From contig JAJFFS010000017.1 in the NCBI GenBank assembly GCA_021776515.1, positions 140,301-204,300 of the forward strand: a stretch of DNA of 64,000 nt, written 5' to 3'. Both the position numbers and the translations under genes were made by a program. This document shows, in pieces, positions 56,869-64,000 of the stretch. This DNA comes from Robiginitomaculum sp. GTDB lineage: Bacteria; Pseudomonadota; Alphaproteobacteria; Caulobacterales; Maricaulaceae. The notes under the pieces are model-generated. The model made no database searches. It saw nothing but the letters and a program-made list of their open reading frames with translations, and was not told where the DNA came from. Each line of letters starts with the position of its first letter. Position 1 is the stretch's first letter.

Positions 56869-57330
56869 TTATTGCACCTCGAACATGGCATCCACTTCAA
56901 CCGCAGAACCAAGAGGCAAATTAGGGCAGGAAACCGCAGCGCGGGCATGGCGCCCTGCATCGCCAAAAACCTCTACCATCAGATCAGAAGCCCCATTAAT
57001 AACGTGGGGAATATCCTCAAAATCTGCTGTGGCATTTACAAAGCCGCCAAGGCGCACCACGCGGGTAATACGATCAAGGTCGCCATCAAGCGCCGCATTG
57101 GCCTGCGCAATCAGGTTGAGCGCACAAAGACGCGCTGCTTGTTGCCCCGTGGGGACATCCATGGTTTTTCCCAAACACCCTTTCATCAAACCATCCTGGC
57201 CAAAGGCAATTTGCCCTGAGACGATCAATAGCGACCCGGTTTGTACATAGGGAACATAGTTTGCCACAGGTGCGGCAGCTTTGGGCAAGGTGATTCCCAG
57301 CTTTTTCAGGCGGGCATGAGTGGCGGACAT
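56869..57330 (-). CDS. RidA family enamine/imine deaminase
   Basis: RidA hydrolyses reactive enamine intermediates formed by PLP enzymes. The 153-residue protein has the YjgF fold with VPYVQTGSLLIVSGQIAFG at the start, and the catalytic Arg in GRHARAAVSCPNLP, followed by GSAVEVDAMFEV. The N-terminus MSATHARLKKLGI and the length point to the extended YjgF subfamily rather than classic RidA. It is convergent with the secreted-protein gene and divergent from the hydrolase at 57416. Confidence 0.88.
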   Translation of the reverse strand: MSATHARLKKLGITLPKAAAPVANYVPYVQTGSLLIVSGQIAFGQDGLMKGCLGKTMDVPTGQQAARLCALNLIAQANAALDGDLDRITRVVRLGGFVNATADFEDIPHVINGASDLMVEVFGDAGRHARAAVSCPNLPLGSAVEVDAMFEVQ

Positions 57331-57415
57331 AGTGGTTCTCCGTTAATTTCGCAAAATAGTTTAACTTGACTTGACCTGCACGTTAACGGGCAAAAGACAT
57401 GGGGGAGAGAAAAAC

Positions 57416-58288
57416 GTGCACAAATCACAGATAGTAAAAGAAGGTATTGAGATCATTACTCGTGATGGTGTTTCACTTGCGGCGACCTTGTTTAGCCCGA
57501 GCAAACCAAAGGCCGGTGTGTTGATTTCATCTGGCGTTGGCTACCCAAAGGAGTTTTATGCCCGAATAGCGGCCTATGGGGCTACGCGGGGCTTTGCCTG
57601 TCTGGTGTATGACTATCGTGGTATTGCCGGGTCTGCACCAGAGGATATGCGCACCTGCACGGCAGATTTTTTTACCTGGGGTACACTGGATGCCCCGGCG
57701 GCGCTGGATGCGCTTGTGTCACGGCTTGATGGCTTGCCGGTTTTTACAATGGGGCACAGCTTTGGTGGACAGCTTGTTGGCCTGATGGACAACAACCAGC
57801 TTGCGGCAGCTCATGCCTTGATCGCCGTTGGTAGTGGGTACTGGGCCGGACTTCGGCCAAGCGAATGGTTTAGAATGTTTGTATTGTTTTATATAATAGG
57901 GCCGTTATCGCTTGTCAGACACGGTTATTTGCGAGGCATCTTTTACTGGCCGGGGGTGAGTATGCCGGGGCCGGTGTTCAAGCAATGGCGGCAATGGTGC
58001 CTCAGGTCTGATTATTACTGGCGTGATATTCAGAAAAAGTTGGGCGGCGCATATTTTGCCATGAAGGGTGCGCCCATACGCCAGTTTGGCTTTACTGACG
58101 ATCCGGTGGTTACCCCAAAGTCAGAGGCATTTACCAGAAAATGTTATCAAACTGCCGACTATGAAACCTGCTGGACTAAACCAGAGGATATTGGTGTTCC
58201 CAAGATTGGGCATAGTGGCATGTTTTCCCGTTCGGCTAGTGATTTCTGGCCGATGCCGTTTGACTGGTTCGAGACAAAAATTCCCTGA
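57416..58288 (+). CDS. Alpha/beta hydrolase (large membrane-unlinked type)
   Basis: The 290-residue protein starts at the GTG at 57416 with GGGGGAGAG upstream. It has the hydrolase elements GVLISSGVGYPKEFYARIA, VYDYRGIAGS, and the nucleophile elbow GHSFGGQLVG. A late GHSGMFSRSASDFWPM may supply the His of the triad. Similar proteins are annotated as serine aminopeptidase or COG4757-type hydrolases. Substrate unknown. The frame runs back to 57371, but that stretch has no ribosome site. No partner gene is nearby, since the following gene is separated by a terminator. Confidence 0.85.
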   Translation: MHKSQIVKEGIEIITRDGVSLAATLFSPSKPKAGVLISSGVGYPKEFYARIAAYGATRGFACLVYDYRGIAGSAPEDMRTCTADFFTWGTLDAPAALDALVSRLDGLPVFTMGHSFGGQLVGLMDNNQLAAAHALIAVGSGYWAGLRPSEWFRMFVLFYIIGPLSLVRHGYLRGIFYWPGVSMPGPVFKQWRQWCLRSDYYWRDIQKKLGGAYFAMKGAPIRQFGFTDDPVVTPKSEAFTRKCYQTADYETCWTKPEDIGVPKIGHSGMFSRSASDFWPMPFDWFETKIP

Positions 58289-58412
58289 ACAGAGCCTATG
58301 TACAGCATTCATCACTCGTTCAGGCAAGGAATCATAAGTTCATTCTCGAGATCGGGGCTGTCATAACGTCCCTCGCGCAGTTCCGGTCTCATGGTTGTAA
58401 CAAACCCAGCCC

Positions 58413-58444
58413 AACGCCGGTTTCCATTGTGGAAACCGGCGTTT
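58413..58444. terminator. Bidirectional intrinsic terminator
   Basis: The stem AACGCCGGTTTCCA / TGGAAACCGGCGTTT with a three-base loop ends in TTT on one side and AA on the other. It closes the hydrolase gene upstream of the acetoacetyl-CoA synthetase gene. Confidence 0.8.
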
Positions 58445-58528
58445 CTGGTTTTGGTGGGTCATAGCCCTTTTCCAATTGGATTACCTGCGTTAAGCCGGTA
58501 TCTTCACGCCTAAAAGGGAATTTATGAC

Positions 58529-60481
58529 ATGCGTGTTCTTTGGAACCCCACGGACCAACAAAAAACCGAATGCCATATGGGCCGTTTTGCCAGGACAGTG
58601 GCGGGGATCGACCCAACATCGGATAACGCCTATGCGCAGCTTCACGCCTGGTCTGTTGATGATCCGGCCCGGTTTTGGCGTGCTATGTGGAATGAGTGTG
58701 GCCTGAAAGGCGATCCCGGCACGCAAGGCGTGATTAATGACGATCAGATGCCGGGCGCGCAATTCTTCCCCGAAGGACGTCTTAATGCAGCAGAGAATTT
58801 GATAGAGCATGGCCAACACTCTGACGAAGCCCTTGTGTTTTGGACTGAGGATGGCCGCCGCGAATGTTGGACACGCAGTGTTTTAAAGGAAAAGGCCGGG
58901 CGCTTTGCGGCGGCCTTTCGTGCTATTGGCATAAAAGAAGGTGACCGTGTGGCGGCAATTATGCCTAATATGCCAGAGACCATAGCGGCATTTTTGGGTG
59001 CGGCGTGGATTGGCGCTGTTTTCTCATCGGCCTCGCCAGATTTTGGGGTGGGCGGTGTTACCGACAGGTTTGGTCAGATAGAGCCAAAAATTCTTATCGC
59101 CTGTGATGGCTATCGCTATGGCGGCAAGGTTTTTGATGTGGCCGGGAAACTACCCGCCATTGCTGATAACATCCCCTCAATCGAGCATGTAGTTGTGGTA
59201 CCTTATGAAGGACGTCATGCAGGGTTTGGTGAAGATGAGCGCTTTATCACTTTGGAAAAATTCATGAAAATAGGGCAGGGCGGCGGCGTTCCCTATAAAG
59301 GGTTTGCCTTTAATCACCCGCTTTATATCCTGTTTTCATCGGGTACGACGGGTAAGCCAAAATGCATTGTTCACTCTGCCGGCGGGGCGTTGATCCAGCA
59401 GTTCAAGGAACACCGGCTGCATTGCAATAATGGACCAGAGAGCCGTGTGTTTTTCTATTCCACTTGCGGCTGGATGATGTGGAACTGGCTGGTCGCCGGG
59501 TTGGGCGTTGGCGCAACCATAGTACTCTATGATGGTTCGCCCTTTGCTATGGATGGGCGTGTACTGTTTCGTATCGCGGATCGTGAAAAATGCGATTATT
59601 TTGGTATTTCGGCCAAATGGATTGATGCGGTTCATAAATCCGGCCAGCACCCGGCTGCTGAAAACAAGTTGGATCATGTCCGCACGATTGGTTCTACCGG
59701 GTCGCCCTTATCGCCCGAGGGGTTCTCTTTTATTGCTGATAAAATTTCACCCACCGCACAAATTGCCAGCATGTCTGGCGGTACCGATATTGTTTCCTGC
59801 TTTGTCTTGGGTAACCCGTTATCGCCTGTATATGAAGGCGAAATTCAAGGCCCGGGGCTGGGCATGGCTGTTGAGGTTTGGGGCGATGCCGGCAAACCTG
59901 TCACAGGTCAAAAAGGCGAGCTGGTATGTGTCAAACCTTTTCCATGTATGCCCATTGGCTTTTGGAATGATGATGATGGTTCACGTTATAAAGCGGCGTA
60001 TTTTGAAGACTATCCCGGCATTTGGCGTCATGGTGACTGGGCCGAGATTACCGATCATGGCGGGGTCATTATTCATGGGCGCTCGGATGCCACGCTTAAC
60101 CCTGGCGGCGTACGCATTGGCACCGCCGAGATTTACAATCAGGTGGAGCAGATCCCGCAAGTGCTCGACAGCGTTTGCGTTGGTCAGGACTGGCAGGATG
60201 ATGTGCGGGTGATCCTGTTTGTGGTGCTGCGCGATGGTGTGATGCTGGACGATGCCCTGACCAAAGAAATTAAGGGCAAAATCAGAAAAGGTGCCAGTCC
60301 GCGCCATGTTCCTGCGAAAATTATTCCGGTGGTCGATATTCCCCGAACCAAATCTGGCAAAATAACCGAGCTTGCCGTACGTGATGTTATTCATGGGCGC
60401 GATGTTAAAAATGCTCACGCGCTTGCCAATGCCGAAGCATTGGACCTTTTTAAGAATTTGCCAGCCTTGCTGGGCGATTAA
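58529..60481 (+). CDS. Acetoacetate-CoA ligase (acetoacetyl-CoA synthetase)
   Basis: The ATP-dependent enzyme activates acetoacetate, linking ketone bodies or polyhydroxybutyrate breakdown to acetyl-CoA. The 650-residue protein is the usual length and has ANL-superfamily motifs: the P-loop LFSSGTTGKPKCIVHS, STCGWMMWNWLVAGLGVGA, the SGGTDIVSCF core, WRHGDWAEI and the late catalytic Lys in TKSGKITEL. The N-terminus ATPxxxxxTxMxRF-like (TECHMGRF) is typical of acetoacetyl- over acetyl-CoA synthetase. A ribosome site is weak, but the ATG at 58529 is the family start. Confidence 0.92.
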   Translation: MRVLWNPTDQQKTECHMGRFARTVAGIDPTSDNAYAQLHAWSVDDPARFWRAMWNECGLKGDPGTQGVINDDQMPGAQFFPEGRLNAAENLIEHGQHSDEALVFWTEDGRRECWTRSVLKEKAGRFAAAFRAIGIKEGDRVAAIMPNMPETIAAFLGAAWIGAVFSSASPDFGVGGVTDRFGQIEPKILIACDGYRYGGKVFDVAGKLPAIADNIPSIEHVVVVPYEGRHAGFGEDERFITLEKFMKIGQGGGVPYKGFAFNHPLYILFSSGTTGKPKCIVHSAGGALIQQFKEHRLHCNNGPESRVFFYSTCGWMMWNWLVAGLGVGATIVLYDGSPFAMDGRVLFRIADREKCDYFGISAKWIDAVHKSGQHPAAENKLDHVRTIGSTGSPLSPEGFSFIADKISPTAQIASMSGGTDIVSCFVLGNPLSPVYEGEIQGPGLGMAVEVWGDAGKPVTGQKGELVCVKPFPCMPIGFWNDDDGSRYKAAYFEDYPGIWRHGDWAEITDHGGVIIHGRSDATLNPGGVRIGTAEIYNQVEQIPQVLDSVCVGQDWQDDVRVILFVVLRDGVMLDDALTKEIKGKIRKGASPRHVPAKIIPVVDIPRTKSGKITELAVRDVIHGRDVKNAHALANAEALDLFKNLPALLGD

Positions 60482-60557
60482 GGCGCTGCGACTTTATGTA
60501 ACCTGACGCTGTTGACAGTTTTATGGTAGGGGTGACTTTCTCTTAAGGGGTATTGTC

Positions 60558-60944
60558 ATGGAAACGACTGTTCTTATAGCCAAAATTTTAGGCCCACTTT
60601 ATCTGGTTGCCACTTTGGGGTGGGTGATGAATCGGGATTTCTATAAAAAAATGATTGCTGAATTTTCCGGCAACCATTCGGTAATGTACATCTCTGGCAT
60701 TTTGGCGTTTTTGTTCGGTGCTGTGATCTTGATTTTCAACAATGTGTGGCGTGCAGACTGGCAGGTCCTGATTACCATTATCGGCTGGCTGGGCCTGCTC
60801 AAAGGTCTTACCATTCTGGTCTTCCCTCAGGTCATGATAAAATATTCACGCGCCTTTGCTGAAAATAGCGGGCTATTTTATTTTGGCTTCGCATTTGCCT
60901 TTGCTCTGGGCGCCGCATTGACCTGGTTTGGCTATTTCGCTTGA
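60558..60944 (+). CDS. Small four-helix integral membrane protein
   Basis: The 128-residue protein has four hydrophobic helices (approximate residues 6-24, 42-62, 70-88 and 105-126) with short loops. A conserved-looking LGWLGLLKGLTILVFP in the third helix is reminiscent of small DUF-type membrane proteins, but I do not recognise the family. It has the ribosome site AAGGGG six bases upstream of the ATG. It lies between the acetoacetyl-CoA synthetase gene and the TPP riboswitch. Confidence 0.75.
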   Translation: METTVLIAKILGPLYLVATLGWVMNRDFYKKMIAEFSGNHSVMYISGILAFLFGAVILIFNNVWRADWQVLITIIGWLGLLKGLTILVFPQVMIKYSRAFAENSGLFYFGFAFAFALGAALTWFGYFA

Positions 60945-60971
60945 ACGTCAAAACACGCTATAGTTAGCTCT

Positions 60972-61056
60972 GCTCCGAGGGGCGCCTGTGATTCACTTAT
61001 GGGCTGAGACGTACTCTTGGAACCTGATACGGGTCATGCCGGCGAAGGGACGGGGC
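60972..61056 (+). promoter_or_regulatory. TPP (THI-box) riboswitch upstream of thiC
   Basis: The thiamine pyrophosphate aptamer is complete by eye: closing helix GCTCCG with CGGGGC, the conserved GGGGCGCC arm, GGCTGAGA (61001-61009 region), and GAACCTGATACGGGTCATGCCGGCGAAGGGA at the 3' side (read in parts). It controls thiC in almost all bacteria by hiding the ribosome site or forming a terminator when thiamine is plentiful. A TTTTTT run lies 14 bases after the aptamer (61073-61078), and an inverted repeat has inserted before the coding region. Confidence 0.95.
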
Positions 61057-61105
61057 GTTTGTTTGGCTGGTCTTTTTTCCTTTCATGATTTCATCAGGTA
61101 CCCCG

Positions 61106-61168
61106 TCCTTCGACAAGCTCAGGATGAGGTGTGAACAGTGTGTGCCTCATCCTGAGCTTGTCGAAGGA
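61106..61168 (+). repeat. Inverted repeat in the thiC leader
   Basis: Two perfect 24-base arms (TCCTTCGACAAGCTCAGGAT, then GAGG; and its reverse complement) are separated by 15 bases. It belongs to the dispersed family at 22504-22720 and 44941-45019. It lies between the riboswitch aptamer and the thiC start and could act as a strong hairpin or interfere with the expression platform. Confidence 0.85.
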
Positions 61169-61180
61169 TGATAAAAATAG

Positions 61181-63055
<1,875 letters not shown>

Positions 63056-63060
63056 GATTT

Positions 63061-63846
63061 ATGGAGTGTTCTGTTGAACTGTATCAATCCTTTTTTGATG
63101 TGCCGTGTGGGCTGCGCCACGTTTTGATTTGGATACATTTTCAACAAACCTTGTTGGCAGGTGTTGGTGCTTCGCTGGCAGCATGGCTTACCATTCGATA
63201 TATTCGGAAACAAATTCAACAAAATGAAGATCATAGGCAGGATGATATAAAACGACAGCGTAAAGAACGCGCGACCTCATTATTGTATCAAATTACGCAA
63301 GCTTCCTATGATATTCTCGGCATAAAAAGAGAAATAGATAAAATGCTACCAAGACTTGATAGCTTGAAGAGCGATCATTTTGCACCACATGTCTCTGTAA
63401 TCAATCCTATCTCCGGATTTTCTCAAAATGACATAATATATAACCCAAATTAATTAAGTTTATTTCACACTTCTGGAGCGAACGAATTTGTTATGGATAT
63501 AACCAAATTGATAAATCTGAGAAATATATTGCTCAGTAGCATTCGTGAATACAACACGCGGCGAGAAGAAATTTCAGCCGAAAATGCACGTTTGATAACA
63601 TTCAATAAAAATGGCGAGCATTTGGTTGGGACATTCGATTTGGATATGAGAGAGCACCCGGATTTGTTTCGTAAAACCCATGAAGCCGAGGAATTTGTAC
63701 AACAAATAATCGAAATGTACAATGATGGGGCTAAGCTATCGAGAAAAATAGAAAAAGAATTTCCAAAAGCCGTGAAGAAAGTTTTTCCTGGTGGCGATTT
63801 TACAATGACTTTTGAACTTCCCAGTGAGAATGAGATGGAGGAGTAA
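63061..63846 (+). pseudogene. Membrane-anchored hypothetical gene broken by an in-frame stop
   Basis: The first part (63061-63453, 130 codons) has a membrane helix near residues 33-46 followed by a basic coiled-coil-like stretch (RKQIQQNEDHRQDDIKRQRKE). It ends in TAA at 63451-63453. The same frame then continues without another stop for 13 codons to the ATG at 63493 and on to 63846. Read through, the protein would be 261 residues. Seamless continuation of the same frame suggests that one GAA to TAA change broke a single gene. The alternative is two separate small genes. Function unknown. An IS element begins right after it. Confidence 0.65.
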
Positions 63847-63860
63847 AAAAGTGCGGCATA

Positions 63861-64000
63861 TGGTAATACCCCCGTATTTTAAGGGTGCTCATAAGTAGAA
63901 TTTTCTCTTAATCAGGATTGAGGAGATTCATCCATGAAGAAGTCACGATATTCGGACAGCCAGATCATCGGCATATTGAAGCAGGCAGAGGCGGGCACGC
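63861..64000 (+). mobile_element. Left end of an IS3-family insertion sequence
   Basis: The OrfA start at 63934 implies an IS left end a few tens of bases upstream. TGGTAATACCCCCG at 63861 is a plausible terminal inverted repeat, beginning TG as IS3 ends do, but I cannot confirm it without the right end. The element continues past base 64000. Confidence 0.6.
63934..64000 (+). CDS. IS3-family transposase OrfA, N-terminal part (cut by window edge)
   Basis: The visible 22 codons read MKKSRYSDSQIIGILKQAEA, the recognisable start of IS3-family OrfA proteins that contain a helix-turn-helix (transposase_8). The ribosome site AGGAG lies nine bases upstream. OrfB and the right end are outside the window. 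Confidence 0.88.
   Translation, partial: MKKSRYSDSQIIGILKQAEAGT

Noticed and set aside
63493..63846. Independent small gene starting at the ATG 63493
   Set aside because: It is in the same frame as the preceding fragment with no stop between except one TAA, so a broken single gene is the simpler reading.

Overview
The window is a compact stretch of a bacterial chromosome that looks alphaproteobacterial. The grounds are gene order (dapA-smpB; rne, an AMIN-type amidase, PBP1A, prfB), the C-terminal Arg/Lys/Ala-rich RNase E tail, a class II (B12-dependent) ribonucleotide reductase, and the palindromic intergenic repeats typical of that class. I cannot name the genus. Both ends are cut: the left edge lies inside dapA and the right edge inside an IS3-family insertion sequence.

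Layout. 1-10.1 kb is housekeeping: dapA, smpB, a pentapeptide-repeat protein, nrdJ, a response regulator, parC, and a LemA plus M48 protease pair. 10.2-17.5 kb is the most distinctive region. It is a sulfur-oxidising heterodisulfide-reductase-like (sHdr) operon in the order dsrE, shdrC1, shdrB1, shdrA, hyp, shdrC2, shdrB2, hyp, lbpA, preceded by a palindrome that fits a repressor operator inside a promoter. 17.7-26.7 kb carries an MFS efflux pump, a tgt gene lacking two zinc cysteines, a lipoprotein, an acyl-CoA carboxyltransferase, an approximately 850-bp gap packed with repeats, DUF302 and HD-domain proteins, and a DPP-IV-like peptidase. 26.9-32.1 kb has a CAU tRNA, a degenerate signalling-like protein, an SMP-30-like protein, a DsbA-like protein and a BepA-like protease. 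32.2-42.5 kb holds rne, amiC, a lipocalin/TPR-like exported protein, a DoxX protein, mrcA, and prfB with an intact programmed +1 frameshift.

42.5-48.2 kb carries cfa and then a lipoate-assembly group: an sLpl(AB)-type lipoate-protein ligase, two radical SAM proteins of LipS1/LipS2 type, and a divergent glutamine-amidotransferase-like protein without its catalytic cysteine. Published work on sHdr systems assigns this kind of ligase and LipS pair to loading lipoate on LbpA. The window therefore appears to hold both halves of one pathway about 27 kb apart: sulfane sulfur passed by DsrE to LbpA and oxidised by the sHdr complex, and the machinery that builds the LbpA cofactor. 48.2-58.3 kb is mixed: ndk, a YheS-like ABC-F protein, tRNA-Ser, rlpA, a HIT protein, hydrolases, an N-acyltransferase, a large secreted protein of unknown function and RidA. 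58.5-63.1 kb has acetoacetyl-CoA synthetase, a small membrane protein and a TPP riboswitch with thiC. The last 0.9 kb is a gene broken by one in-frame stop, followed by the left end of an IS3-family element.

The items I rank highest are the sHdr operon with its operator-like palindrome and two unknown proteins, the catalytically altered amidotransferase next to the lipoate genes, and the tgt with a dismantled zinc site.
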